Below the pieces are notes generated by a model. The model was not told the origin of the DNA and did not search any database. It was given only the letters and a program-made list of their open reading frames with translations. Shown here in pieces: positions 34,436 through 45,611 of a DNA stretch of 64,000 nucleotides. Numbering within the stretch: the stretch's first letter is position 1; the number at the start of each line of letters is the position of its first letter. Position numbers and translations under genes: made by a program. Source of the stretch: Cotesia glomerata (taxonomy: Eukaryota; Arthropoda; Insecta; Hymenoptera; Braconidae); NCBI RefSeq assembly GCF_020080835.1, contig NC_058165.1:10175813-10239812 (forward strand), read 5' to 3'.

Positions 34436-35060
34436 TTTAAGCATGCCTTGACTGCAGTGGTGATGAAAATATTGATGCAAGTACTGTAGAACAATTAGAG
34501 GAAGGACTTATAACTATTATTACTGGTCATAAGTTAATGGTAATTATTATTTTTTTGTATTTTAACTGTGTTAACTATAGCTGATTTGCTATAAATGCTA
34601 ACATTTAGTTTGCTTATATGCATAAAACTTAATTAAAGTTTAACACTCAATCCAATAAATTTCATAACATCAATTATTATATACTACTGTAGAAATTTGA
34701 GACGAGTTATTCTAATCCAACCACTGTCGAAGATAAGTTGGTCAAAGAAGACTTGCAAATGTGAGTCGAAGCTTTGTAAAATGAAGAAAAAAGTATCATG
34801 ACGTGGGCACAGCGTATGACTGCATTGTCTATCATAATTGAAAAAAATCTAGAGGTAAAAATATTTATTTCTAATGAACAATTAATTTGCAACAGTAACA
34901 AAATAATTTGTTTTTCAGAGTCTGTATCGATAGATTTGAAGAAGGTAATTTGGAAGCAAGAATTCATTTTGGCGAGTACTCACTTACCCATTAGTGTGCT
35001 ACGTTAGCTCAGCAAGATCAATTACATATTTCTGCAAATATTTACGATGAAGATTAAATG
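34436..35060 (+). pseudogene. exon-like relic inside the Harbinger element, unknown family
   Basis: Several short open pieces look like a spliced gene: ENIDASTVEQLEEGLITIIT (about 34,465-34,535, donor-like GTAATT), FETSYSNPTTVEDKLVKEDL (about 34,695-34,760), a short piece at 34,797-34,850, and CIDRFEEGNLEARIHFGEYS (about 34,925-34,987). The last piece is followed by a stop and then a further open stretch ending YDED. No domain was recognised. It may be cargo, a decayed third element gene, or a nested insertion. Confidence 0.35.
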
Positions 35061-35911
35061 AAAATATTAAATTCACTAGTAAGTTTTTATTAATAACAGT
35101 ATTTAAAATTGTTTTTATTTTTTAGTATCAGAATTTAACAAAATTAGAACATTAAACAAACATTTTTAAGTAAGTAATTAATTTAATAAATTAATGCATT
35201 TTTTATTATTTCATTGGGCGCGATTTTGAACTACGGTCCAATAATTAAAAAACATTTCCTAATAGGGCCAATTCGGTATATTTCCATTTAAATCAAATGT
35301 AGCTTTTAAGCTGTTAAATTCTTCGCATAAGGTGCAAATTCTCAAAGCGACTACTTCTAGAGGTATAGGAGGCCGCAAAAAAACAAGTTGACTTTAAATT
35401 TTTCTAATAAAAATTTGAAAAACAAAAAATTTCAGCAGTTAGGAGTGATTTTACGTAATATTAACCGGTAAAATTAATAATTTTAGTAATTCATTTATAA
35501 ATTAACTCACAATAATCCGTAATGACTGGTATAACTTAAATCTTCCCAATCATCGGTGACAAATAAATGTTCGCTTGCAATGAATCTTTCGTTGAGGATT
35601 TTAAAATCAATTTCACGAGTAACTATTAAAAAACAATATAATTGTTTATAATTAAGTTTAAAGTAATAATATATTTTAAATTAAAAAAAAAAAAATAGAA
35701 AATTACACTTATCCATTTTTGTTCGATTACTTGATTGTGCAGAATACAGTATTCTGTTGAATATCCTCTTTTTTGTTTTAAACAATAACAAGCAACGATC
35801 CATTGCCTAGCAACCCAAATAAAGATAAAAGAAATAAAATACAAAAAAATTGATTGAGATAAATAATTAATAACAAATTATACTTTTAATATTTATAATT
35901 GTTATCTTAAA

Positions 35912-36953
35912 ATGAATAAAATTAATAAAAACAATGCTTCAGAAACTGTTAGGCAACCTATTTTGTCCAACGATCAAAAATTATTATTAATTAAATTAAT
36001 TGCAGAATACAAGGAAATTTTAGAGAATAAAGCTACAGACAAAGTTTCCGCGAAAAAAAAAAATTCAACTTGGAAAATTATTGCCGAAAAATATGCAGAA
36101 AGTTATGAACCAAAACCTTCTGACAGTATCATAGTGTTTTGGAGGAATATCAAAACCAAAGCCAGGAAATATTCAAGTGCTCTGAAAGCAGAAGCTATGA
36201 AAACAGGTAAATTATACTTTTTCTTTTAATTTTCTTGATATAATAATAAAATTTGTATTTAAATTATCCCAATTTTTTTCAGGAGGAGGGAAAACAAGTG
36301 TTGACAATGATCCGGTGATGGATGCGGTTTTGGGTGTCATACATCAAGCAACTGTTCGAGGATTTATTAATAAGTATGATAATGATGGTGATTCATCCAC
36401 GGTGGCGGATATCATTAATGTGGAGGATGAGGGATCCGAAAACGATGTTTTTGAGGTAATAATATCTTTCATATTGACCTTAAAGAAATTTCTAAATATT
36501 TTAAATTACGAATTACTTAATACATACTTTTTTTGTAAAAGTTTATAACCTTTATACCTTTAACCTGATCAAACTTGAATTAAATTAGTTTATCTGTTAG
36601 GATATGAGTAAAAATATAAGCTTTAAACATTTTTTTTTCTTAATTAGTATTTGCTGAGCAACCAACAAGTTCGGGATTGGGCGAAAATCGATCCATCTAA
36701 TTTAAAATCTAAAATAAGTGCTCCATTAAAAGCCAACAAACATAAAAGTACTTCAGCCAAACCGTATGATAACGTCCTTCAAGAAAAACATATGTCTCCA
36801 AAAGATGAGCTTGCAGCTATATTAAAAGAGCAAGCTATTGAAAAACATCAATATGAGATGGAATTACTTAAAATTAAAATTCAAAGAGAACATTTATTAT
36901 TTGAGAAAATCCAGGAAGGAGAATATTTCCCTGCTGATTCTAACAGCGAATAA
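35912..36953 (+). CDS. Harbinger Myb/SANT-like DNA-binding protein, three exons
   Basis: Exons 35,912-36,206, 36,283-36,455 and 36,648-36,953 join in phase (donors GTAAAT and GTAATA; acceptors TTTTTTTCAG and TTAATTAG) to give 257 residues. Residues about 20-95 form a trihelix/Myb-like domain (LSNDQKLLLIKLIAEYKEIL, STWKIIAEKYAESYEP, FWRNIKTKARKYSSALKAEA) of the kind used by Harbinger accessory proteins to bind the transposon ends and bring the transposase to the nucleus. A central acidic linker follows, then a C-terminal Lys/Glu-rich helix (KDELAAILKEQAIEKHQYEM) that may be a coiled coil. No lesion is visible. It shares orientation with the transposase and lies inside the same TIRs. Confidence 0.85.
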
Positions 36954-37104
36954 TTTTAATGTTTGTTTTATTTGCACAATAACTTGGTATTTTTTAAAAA
37001 TAAAAACTTATTTAAAGTAAATAATAAATCATCAAATAATGTATTAAAGCACTGTACAGTAATGAATGACTGGATATAACAATATACTGCAATAATAACT
37101 AATA

Positions 37105-37326
37105 TTTATTGTTAAACTGTAGAATTTTTTCTCGTGCTTTTAATTTTGGGCCTATCTTCTTAAGTACTGGTTTGTTTGTGTAGGGCTTGCAGAAGTAGTT
37201 ATGGTAGTCAATTCGTTCTCTCGTCAAGTCCACGATTTCTGCCTCGAGTCTACCAAACTATTCTGCTTCTCTTGCTCTTCCTAGATGAAGGCTCTTATCC
37301 TTAAGGGACATATATAATTCCTACTC
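37105..37326 (-). pseudogene. unidentified coding-like relic near the Harbinger right end
   Basis: After an acceptor-like TTTAATCAG, the minus strand reads MSLKDKSLHLGRAREAE, a TAG stop, then FGRLEAEIVDLTRERIDYHN and KPVLKKIGPKLKAREKILQF to a stop. The composition looks protein-coding (charged helix) and unlike the surrounding AT-rich DNA. The family is not recognised; it may be a captured host exon. Confidence 0.35.
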
Positions 37327-37329
37327 CCT

Positions 37330-37430
37330 GATTAAAGAAAATGATTTAGAACAAAGAAAAAGGATTAAAAAGTATTTGATTTATTAATCATTTTAAATCC
37401 TTTTTCTTTGTTCTAAATCATTTTATTTAA
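37330..37430. repeat. hairpin of ~40-bp arms
   Basis: AAAATGATTTAGAACAAAGA with AAAAGGATT is mirrored by AATCCTTTTTCTTTGTTCTA, with a ~20-bp loop. Confidence 0.7.
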
Positions 37431-38029
37431 ACAGGGCTACCTTTAGGTTCCTATCCTTAAGAGAAATATATGATTATAACAAGACTACTAAAAATATTCA
37501 TACAAAAAATTCCATTTCAATTGAAATCAACCTGAGCAAGGTGTAAAAGTGCAGCAAATCCTTTGTACTATGCCAGTGCCTATGGGTGGGTTCAAGGGGA
37601 AAAGTTCTGTGGTGTCCAGACATGTATCTTGTGACAGCATTTTACATTTTGCATTGTGCAGAGGCTGAGTTGTTTCAATTAAACAATATATTTGTTGGGA
37701 AACCAAGTTTATCCTTTACGGAATAATGCAATTTACACCGCCATATTTTCGTGTCTCAATTTTGTGTAAAAAGAAAATTTTCAATAATTATTTATTAATT
37801 TTTAAGTTTCTTAACCTTTTCTTATTTTGATGTTATTTTCGTAAACATACCTACTTGAATATACACTCTTATAATTTTAATATACGAGTTCAGAGTATTA
37901 GTGATTTATTTTCTTAAGTTGGCAATTTTGAAATCACTGTTTTAGCGAAATCATTGATTGAAAAACTGGCCCTAAATTCTGACTTCTTTATCGATAAATA
38001 TTATATATCCACTGAAAAATAAAATTTTA

Positions 38030-38390
38030 GTCAACAAATGTAGCCAGCAAAAATTTTAAATATGAGAAAAAAATAATTTTGTTCTCTCAACAAAAACATT
38101 TATTATACCAATTAACCAGTTCATGTTGAATCAACAAAAATTTTTTGTTATCCTAACTAATAATTTTGTTAAGTTAACAAATTGATTTGTTCACTTAACA
38201 AAAATATTTTGTTGAATAATTAAAAAAATTCTGCTAGTATAACAAAACTGTTTTGTTGTTATAACATATAAATAAGTTATTATCACCTATAGTTTGTTAT
38301 CATAACATATGATTAGTTATCCCTATGTTGACATATTCATTTGTTACCACGACATGTCTTATGTTTTCACAACAACTTCTTTTATGCGTG
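38030..38390 (+). mobile_element. MITE A, right half
   Basis: Ends CTTTTATGCGTG before TA at 38,391-38,392. Its reverse complement matches the left half of MITE B (39,649-40,030) through CATAGGGATAAC and TTATATGTTATAACAACAAA-type modules. Together with 13,448-13,737 it rebuilds a ~650-bp MITE, the length of MITE B without its passenger. Confidence 0.8.
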
Positions 38391-38392
38391 TA

Positions 38393-38728
38393 CATATTTA
38401 GATTTGAATCTCTGCAGAAACTGGTACCACTCATCTATGGGTTCATGGGCTCAACAATCTGGAACATAAAGTCGCCAATTTTTATTCTTAACATTTCTGA
38501 AGGGACGCATGATAAAAACGCTAGTGGAGCTTTGCATTCCTTGGAAGTTTCGATATTTTAATATTGTACTATGTGTGTTATGATAACGAAAAAGATTCAA
38601 CCATGGTCTATACTCTGAATCCTTACACGCAATACGCTCCGTCACCTTGGAATCAAGTTAAATTTGCAAATGCCAATGGCAATAGTAAAACAAAAATGAC
38701 ACACTCTACAGTCTGCAGTATCCGAAAG
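38393..38728 (+). pseudogene. IR exon 2, right part
   Basis: Continues the frame from 13,447: IFRFESLQKLVPLIYGF, then TIWNIKSPIFILNISEG. A frameshift near 38,545 moves to SFDILILYYVCYDNEKDST and NPYTQYAPSPWNQV. It ends CGAAAG/GTAATC. The continuing similarity in two frames on either side of the shift is what shows pseudogenisation. Confidence 0.7.
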
Positions 38729-39286
38729 GTAATCATAAAATTTAACAATATCATTTACCATAAAAATTCAATGTATCGCTGATCCAATTACAGTGAACTC
38801 CCTCTAAATTTACTCACTCTGAAGGTTCTTGTTTTCCAAAGATTGCAGGATAGATTAGTTAAATTTGCGTGCTTATTTTTCTTCCCTGTATCTTAAATGG
38901 TGTATTAGAATTGAGAGATGAAGTGTACTTTTAAAATATATGTCGAAGCTTATATTCAATATAAGCGATAATTATTATCGCGCATTCAGAATGCGAGTCG
39001 GGGAATAAGTACGCCTAGTGGGGATCAGAAGGAGGAGCACCTTTATAGAGATTCTACACAGAAAAAGAAACTTACTTGCATCAAGTAAATAATTTTGAAG
39101 ATTTTTATCTTCTTGCGATTTGAGTAGAAAAATTATTAACTTAAGAATTTTTTCTTGGTTTAAGTAAATTTAACTTGATTCAAGTTAATTTTTTTTTCAC
39201 GATACTGTAATCCTTGAAAATAAAAAAAAATCGAGTAAGATCTATCAGTTGTATAAGCTTAATTAATTTTGTCAATTGATTTTCAG
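38729..39286 (+). other. IR intron 2, carrying a short MITE
   Basis: GT at 38,729 and TTGATTTTCAG ending at 39,286. A CAGAAAAAGAAACTTACTTG... TTGATTCAAGTTAA element lies at about 39,057-39,203 and resembles those at 51,110-51,285 and 58,112-58,309. Confidence 0.6.
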
Positions 39287-39648
39287 ATTTGAATAACAAC
39301 TATAAAAATATTTATTTTGATAAAACTCAGCAGTTAGATGGTCATGAAATAAAATTAATGGTCCCTATCAATTCAAAAAATTTACCCGAACAGTACAAGC
39401 AGGGAAATATTATTAAGTACATGAAATATGTTAAAAAAAATAAAGATTTCGTATTGTATTCATTACCTGATTATATGAAAGTAACAGCGTCACTTCGAAT
39501 TCTCGAAATGAATTCCGATTTAAAAATGATAAAATACGGTTTCGATGAAAGAATTTTCAATGTTCAGTACGATGCGATTAACTCCATGAACCAATTAGCT
39601 GATATACATTTTAAATTATGTGATTTTGTGACGCAGTATCGTGAAATA
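39287..39648 (+). pseudogene. IR exon 3, first part (ends at MITE B)
   Basis: Open for ~120 codons: LNNNYKNIYFDKTQQLDGHE, KYMKYVKKNKDFVLYSLPDY, MNQLADIHFKLCDFVTQYRE. This is the end of the first ligand-binding lobe leading to M1. The upstream phase does not match the previous exon by one base. TA at 39,647-39,648 is the MITE B target. Confidence 0.7.
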
Positions 39649-40087
39649 CACACGCAGAAAAAAAATTTTGCTAAGATAACCTAAGATATGTTATGGTAAC
39701 AAATGAATTTGTTAACATAGGGATAACAAATTATATCTTAAAATAACAAAATTTAGGTTATAACAAGTTATTGATATGTTATAACAACAAAAAAGTTTTG
39801 TTACTACAGCAAAATCTTTAAGTTGATTCGACAAAATACTTTAGTTGGTATAACAATTTTTTTTGTTGAAATAGCAAAATTATTCTATTAAAATAAAAAA
39901 GAGAATTTGTTGGAGTAACAAAGACAATTTGTTGAAGTAATAAAGAGAATTTGTAATAATAACAATGAGAATTTGTTGCAATAACAAATAAATTTGTTAC
40001 AGTAAATTTTATAAGAATACATTCAAAAATATGCTATAATTAGCTATATAGCTGATTTGGAAAATATTTTGGCAATAAATTAGTTTT
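39649..40087 (+). mobile_element. MITE B, left part
   Basis: Begins CACACGCAGAAAAAAAATTT after TA and ends at the LINE's left target duplication (40,074-40,087). The right part is 45,345-45,609, followed by TA at 45,610-45,611. Confidence 0.8.
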
Positions 40088-40152
40088 TATTTATTTATTT
40101 ATTTAAGGTCACTTCAACAACTTGGTTATTCGCGACCACTGTAATTACATGT

Positions 40153-43100
40153 CTATATAGTTTTGTATAAATTTACATTTTTCAGGAATTTAATCAGTTT
40201 TATTTGTTCTTCCGGTTTGGTTAACAAGATTTGTATTGAAGGTGATAATTCTAATTCCTCTCTTTTTGCTTTGTAACCTTCGCAGTCGATGAGCACGTGG
40301 TTGATAGTGAGTCTGTCATCACATTGTGGGAATTTTACAGGGTCGGTCTTAGTGATGGTGTGGATATTTGTCAGGTTCGTATGACCGATACGCAGTCTGT
40401 TGATGGTGCATTGGTTATGTCTGTTTAATGTACTGCAGATTTTATCATTCACGTTATCTCGTACTGAGTGGAGTTTCGTTGTGATACTCTTCCATTGGTT
40501 GTTCCAGTAATTGTTTATTCTTCCATGTATGAGTTTCTTTGCTTCACCGTGGGTTAGTTTGGCGTTTGGGTGTACAGGTGTTTCGGCTGCGGATTTTGCT
40601 TCGGTGTCTGCGATCTCATTTCCTTCTATGCCCTGATGTGCTGGGATCCACGCAAAGGTCACTTGTGAGGATGATTCACGAACTGCTTCTTGGATACTTT
40701 GTATGAGTGGGTTACTGTTGAAGCGGTTTGCGATCGCTCGTAGACAGGACAGGGAGTCATTGTATATTATGTACTTGGTAGGATTCTCCATGGCGATAAT
40801 TCGAAGGCTCCTGAGGATAGCGAAGGCTTCACAGGTGAAGATGGAGTTGTGGTCTAGTAGCCTTGCAGATTCAAGTAGCCCATCTTTATTGGCAATAGCA
40901 TAGCTTGTGGCTGTTTCAGTCTTAGACCCATCCGTGTAGACATTTTCGTAACTATTGTATTTGCTTCGGAGTTCCTGAAATAGCGCTCGATAATTTTGTT
41001 GGCTCGTGATGGATCTGTTATGTTGGACGAGTGAGAAGTCAACTGATACATCTGGTTCCCATGGTGGAATAGGGGGGATACTCCGTAGAAATATCTCAGG
41101 TATTGTCATGTCAATTTGTTCCAAGTATTTTTTAATGCGTTGTCGTATTGGTCTGGGGGTTCGTGAGTGGTTGTTGTAGATTGGGGTTAAAACATCTTTA
41201 AATACATTCCAGTGAGCCGGGTTGCTAGGAGTGGTTGCAATAGTAACGGCGTATCTTAAACATAGTTCTTTCCGTCTGATGTTTAGTGGTGGAACGCCTG
41301 TTTCAGCTTCAAGGCTGCTCATTGGGCTGGTTCGGAAGGCTCCTAGGCTTATACGTAGTGCAGTGTTTTGCAACGGATCGAGTGTGTTTAAAATTGTTGT
41401 ATTTGCAGAGTCATAAAGAATTGAACCGTAATCCAACTTGGGTCTTATGATGGCTTCATAGATATTCAATAAGATGCTGGTGTCAGCTCCCCACTTTCTT
41501 GATGCAAGGATCTTGAGGGTTCGCAACCGTTTGTGGCACTCGCTTTTAAGCTTCTTGATGTGTGGTATCCATGAGGCCTTTGAGTCAATAGTCATTCCTA
41601 GGATTTTTATCGTTTGGACTCTTTGGATTGCTTGGTGATTTAGGTTAAGTGTTATATTTTTATTGTTTACAGAGTGATTACGACTGATCGTGATGAACGC
41701 GGTTTTGTTAGCTGAAAATTTGAACCCACTTTCGTCAGCCCAGTTTTGGAGGTTGTCCATGGTGGTTTGCGCATTCTTAATTGTGAGATCTATGTTGTTC
41801 CCATAACATGCGTAAGCTAGGTCATCTACAAAAAGCTCCTTATGTAGCAGGTCTTGTATCACAGATGGGGCTTCGTCTATGGCGATCAAAAATAATAAGA
41901 CGCTGAGTACCGATCCTGTTGGGAGACCATTTTTTGTTGTTACTATTTTAGACAAAATATTGCCGAGTCTGACTCTTATTTTCCTGTCTGTAACGAATTG
42001 CGTGATAAAGGCAATTATATTACCAAAAAAACCGTTTTTGTTGAGGATTATCACTACTCTATCTGTCCAGGTCATCTCGTATGCTTTTTCGATGTCCATT
42101 GAAACTAAAAGTAGGTGACCTTGAAGAGCCAGTGCATCACAGATTTCAGCTTCGAGGTTTACTAGGTGGTCCATTGTTGATCTCGAGCCACGCGAGCCAT
42201 ATTGGTGTGGAGAGAAAATTTTATCTTGTTCTAGACGCCATCGAAGTTTCTTAGTGATCATTTTCTCCATTATCTTGCATAGGTTGCAGGTCAGTGCGAT
42301 TGGTCTGTAGCTAGAAGGTTTGGCTTGGTCTTTGTTCGGTTTGGGTACGGGGCAGACAATTGCTTCTTTCCACTGTTTAGGAAATGTTTGGTTCGTCCAT
42401 ACGAAATTGTATAGCTTAAGAAGGTAGTCTTTAGCGCTAACAGGTAAGTTTCGAATCATCGCATTCGGGATGTCGTCTGGGCTAGGGCTGGTGTTTCCAC
42501 AGTTTGAGAGAGTATTGCGAAGTTTGTTTATTGGATCTGTTTTTACGGTCTGTTTATTGGATCAACATGGTAGCTTTCTACCATTGGTCTGGTTTCATAG
42601 GATTTGCGGTAGCTTCTAAATTTTTCCGAGTAGTTGGAGTCATTAGAATTTGCTACAAAGTTGTCTGCTAGTACGTCAGCAGTTTTTTGAATGCTTGTGG
42701 TGCTGTTGCCATCGGGCCGTATGAGTCGAGGATTTATATTTTGCACTTGGTTTCCATTGAATCGCCTAATCTTATGCCAGACTTCCGATAGTGGAGTAAA
42801 TTGATTTAGTGTTGAAGTGTAGTTGTGCCAGTATTCACGTTTACTCTGTTTGATAGTTCTTCTTACGATGGCTCTTTTATGTTTATAGCGGACTAGATTT
42901 TCTTGGTTGTGGTGTTTTTTATACTGACGAAAATATTTTTTGGCTTCTTTGATGCTCACTTTGCAATCAACGTTCCACCAAGACACTGAGTGTGGTGATA
43001 TTGTGCCGTCATCTTTAGGGATGGACTTTTCCACAGCGTTTGTGATGAATGCAGTGAATTTTTCTAATGTAAGATCGATTGGCATCTGCATGGGCTCTTC

Positions 43101-43871
43101 GAGTTGCGGAAGGGTGTTTATATTTGCGAGAATGTGTTCGCTGTATGCTGTCCAGTCGGCTTGGTTGAGGCACCATTTTGGGTATCTGCTTTGGTGGTTG
43201 CAGTCAGTTGAATGTCTGTTATCGTTAATAATTATCGGGTAGTGGTCGCTATCGTACCAGTCATTGATGGCTTCCCAATCTAGGAAGGGTGCTAGTTCAC
43301 TTGATGAGAGAAAAAGATCTATAACAGATTGTTGTCCAGAGCTCATACTGAAGTGTGTGTATGCTCCATTATTCAATAAGACAAGCTCTTCAGTATTATC
43401 TAGCCATTTCTCTATCAATACACCGCGCGTGTCGCTGTAGCTGGATCCCCATATTGTGTTATGTCCGTTGAAATCGCCGAGTATAATATAGGGGGGTGGT
43501 AGTTGGTTAGTGAGGTGTTCAAGGTCAGTACTACTTACTATTCTGCTGTTGAGGAGATAAACGTTGCACACCGTGAGCTGGTATGGTGTGTTAGTTTTAA
43601 CTTCTACGGCCTCAAGGTTGGTATTGAGGGGGATCTGGGTAGCACCCAGACTTTCGCGGGTGTAAATGGCAACACCACTGGCACGTATATAGTTAGTTCT
43701 GTTCTTGTAAGCTGGCTGATATCCCACTAAGTCGACACAATAGTCAGATTTTAAGTTGGTCTCTTAAAGACAAATATAGTCGAAGGTATATTTTGTCATT
43801 AATCTTTGGAGATGTTCTTTTTTTGCTGAGAGACCATTGATGTTCCATTGGAGCATTCTCATACTGTTCAT
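40153..43871 (-). pseudogene. I-type LINE ORF2: AP endonuclease, reverse transcriptase, RNase H
   Basis: The start is ATG at 43,871, 18 bp after the ORF1 stop. The opening MLQWNINGLSAKK is the endonuclease start; residue 36 is a TAA (43,764-43,766) where the family has Gln (L-Q-E). The endonuclease continues with YIILGDFNGHNTIWGS and DSDHYPI. At 42,525-42,563 the 13-mer TGTTTATTGGATC occurs twice, 26 bp apart; this extra 26 bp shifts the frame. RT follows with SSYRPIALT, SMDIEKAYE (first Asp), GLPTGSVLS and the FVDD site, then RNase H with YTDGSKTE, a CEAFAI motif, YNDSLSCLRAI and AWIPAHQGIEGNEIAD. A CCHC-like end lies near the stop at 40,153. Two lesions only, so inactivation was recent. Confidence 0.88.
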
Positions 43872-43889
43872 GGTATATGTTTGGTAGTA

Positions 43890-45176
43890 TTAGTTGGGTT
43901 TGGCTGCATCGTTATCTATTTGCATTGTTCCATCAAACTCATATTGTTCTGAGGAATCTGACATGTCTGAGAGCACAGCAGCTTCGCATTTGTTAATAAT
44001 TCGAGTGAATCTGCTCTTGTGGTTTCTCTGTTCGAGTAATGGGTACAATTTTCTCATCATCGTGGCAAGGCATGTTGGATCTAATTTTAATTCGTTAACA
44101 GCTCGGTCAAGTCGTTCTTTCCGGTCTAGCTTTTCTAAGAGATCGCCGAGTTGTTTGTAATTATACTGGTATTCCGTTGGGTTGGTTGACATTTCGGCTT
44201 CGATAGTTGGTAGGTATGCTGGTTCCTTTGCAGGCTGCTCTTGGCCGGTTTTCTTTTGTTTTTTAAAGATGCGAAGATCAATTTTTGGGGTTGGTTTTTG
44301 GAACGTAAAAGTGCTAGTTGTTCCCACAAGTTTGACAGAGCTGTCTACGGATGAGGTCGAGAGGGGACGTTTTGCGAGTAAAGCAGGAAATTCGAGAGGT
44401 GGTTTGTGGTTTGCAGTTTGCTCGGGTACGTTTTGGATTATTACGGAGCTGTTTTGAGTGTCTGAACCCGATACTAGCCTTGTGGTGTCGTCACGGGCAT
44501 TACTAATAGTATCGTTAGTTTTGTTAGGGCAAGATTTGGCTAGATGGCCTTCTTGCTTGCATAGGAAACATGTCATGCTGTCGAGGGTGGGGTATATCCA
44601 GTACGTTGTATCATCAAAGTCGATATTCCAGGAATTCGGGATTTTGTTTACGTCTTCTGGTTTGATGTATACTTGGCGACGAAAGCTTAATACATGTTGG
44701 AGACCAGGTGCACTCAATCCAGCGCGGAGTGTTGTCACTGTTGACATTGGTGTTATGTTAGATTCCTCAAGTTTCCTTGCAATGATGTCATTAGGAATTA
44801 TCGGCTGAACGTTGGATATTATAAGTCTTTTGTTTCGACTGACTAATGGCCGGATTAAAATTTTTTCCTTGGCGATAACGATAGTTTGGTGGATGTCTAT
44901 AAGTTGGTCGGCTACATCTTTAGACGATAAATATACACATACACGATTGTTTGAGATTCGGGAGATGTGTCGGATGTTTTCTGGACCTATTTTGGTGGCG
45001 ATTGCGAGGGCATATTCCTGTATTGGTGTTCCGTCAACTGTGTCAAGTACGATAGCTTGTTCTTTGGTTGGTGTTACTTCTTTCTGGATTGCCTGAGTGT
45101 AGTTCATGGTTGACATGGCTCTGTTTTGAAGATTCCCTGTAGTCAGAGAACTTCTAAATTGGTTCGTTAAGCTCAC
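43890..45176 (-). CDS. I-type LINE ORF1 (Gag-like RNA-binding protein)
   Basis: An intact 428-residue frame. Such proteins coat LINE RNA in the particle that returns to the nucleus. Residues ~40-120 and ~120-200 look like paired RNA-recognition-type folds (IVLDTVDGTPIQEYALAIA; RLIISNVQPIIPNDIIARKL). Residues 203-216 are one CCHC knuckle (CFLCKQEGHLAKSC). A Pro/Ser-rich linker and a charged C-terminus follow. It lies directly upstream of ORF2 in the same transcript. Confidence 0.85.
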   Translation of the reverse strand: MSLTNQFRSSLTTGNLQNRAMSTMNYTQAIQKEVTPTKEQAIVLDTVDGTPIQEYALAIATKIGPENIRHISRISNNRVCVYLSSKDVADQLIDIHQTIVIAKEKILIRPLVSRNKRLIISNVQPIIPNDIIARKLEESNITPMSTVTTLRAGLSAPGLQHVLSFRRQVYIKPEDVNKIPNSWNIDFDDTTYWIYPTLDSMTCFLCKQEGHLAKSCPNKTNDTISNARDDTTRLVSGSDTQNSSVIIQNVPEQTANHKPPLEFPALLAKRPLSTSSVDSSVKLVGTTSTFTFQKPTPKIDLRIFKKQKKTGQEQPAKEPAYLPTIEAEMSTNPTEYQYNYKQLGDLLEKLDRKERLDRAVNELKLDPTCLATMMRKLYPLLEQRNHKSRFTRIINKCEAAVLSDMSDSSEQYEFDGTMQIDNDAAKPN

Positions 45177-45344
45177 AGAAAATCTGGAGCCTAGTGTGGA
45201 TGGTGGATAGGGTCACAAAAACTTGTTAACAGTTAACACTTTTAATACACTAGTAAGTAGCGCTGGGTTGAACACATATTACGGAACAGCGTGAACACGT
45301 CCGAACCGGTCGAGTGCTAACCGAATACTGAATAAATTAGTTTT

Positions 45345-45609
45345 GTTATTGCAACAAAATCACTTTGTAACAGCAACAAAATTATTTTGTTGCAACAACA
45401 AAGTCATTTTGTGACAGCAACAAAATGATTTTGTTAGGAGCAACAAATTGATTTTGTGATTTAACAAACTGGTTTGTTAGTACAACTTGAAACATTTTGT
45501 TAATGCCCCTAATGGATTTTTTGCTCCAACTACACTCATTTGTTACCACAACATATTTTTCAGTTATCCCATCTTTTGTTATTTCAACAAAATTGTTTTA
45601 TGCGTGCGC
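45345..45609 (+). mobile_element. MITE B, right part
   Basis: Made of GTTATTGCAACAAAATCAC-type modules and ending AAAATTGTTTTATGCGTGCG C before TA at 45,610. It mirrors the left half of MITE A. Confidence 0.8.
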
Positions 45610-45611
45610 TA

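Larger units (their letters stand above)
32375..37972 (+). mobile_element. PIF/Harbinger DNA transposon with both gene products
   Basis: TIRs GGGCCAGTTTTTCAATCGAT (left, 32,375) and the inverse ATTGATTGAAAAACTGGCCC (right, to 37,972) extend about 50 bp with a shared ACAGTGATTTCAAA block. The flanking triplet TAA occurs at 32,372-32,374 and 37,973-37,975, the 3-bp duplication typical of Harbinger. Both expected genes are present: a DDE transposase (32,582-33,720) and a Myb/SANT-like DNA-binding protein (35,912-36,953), both on the + strand. At 5.6 kb it also holds about 2 kb of unexplained sequence between them. Confidence 0.9.
40088..45330 (-). mobile_element. near-full-length I-type LINE with 14-bp target duplication
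   Basis: The 5.24-kb element is bounded by AATAAATTAGTTTT at 40,074-40,087 and 45,331-45,344. The 3' tail on the minus strand is (AAAT)n (plus strand TTATTTATTTATTTATTT). It carries a 5' UTR (45,177-45,330), an intact ORF1, and an ORF2 with endonuclease, RT and RNase H. RNase H plus a single-knuckle ORF1 points to the I group rather than Jockey or R1; the exact clade is inferred. It sits inside MITE B. Confidence 0.9.

Noticed and set aside
40703..45096. Plus-strand ORFs over the I-type LINE
   Set aside because: Shadows of the minus-strand ORF1 and ORF2, which show family motifs.
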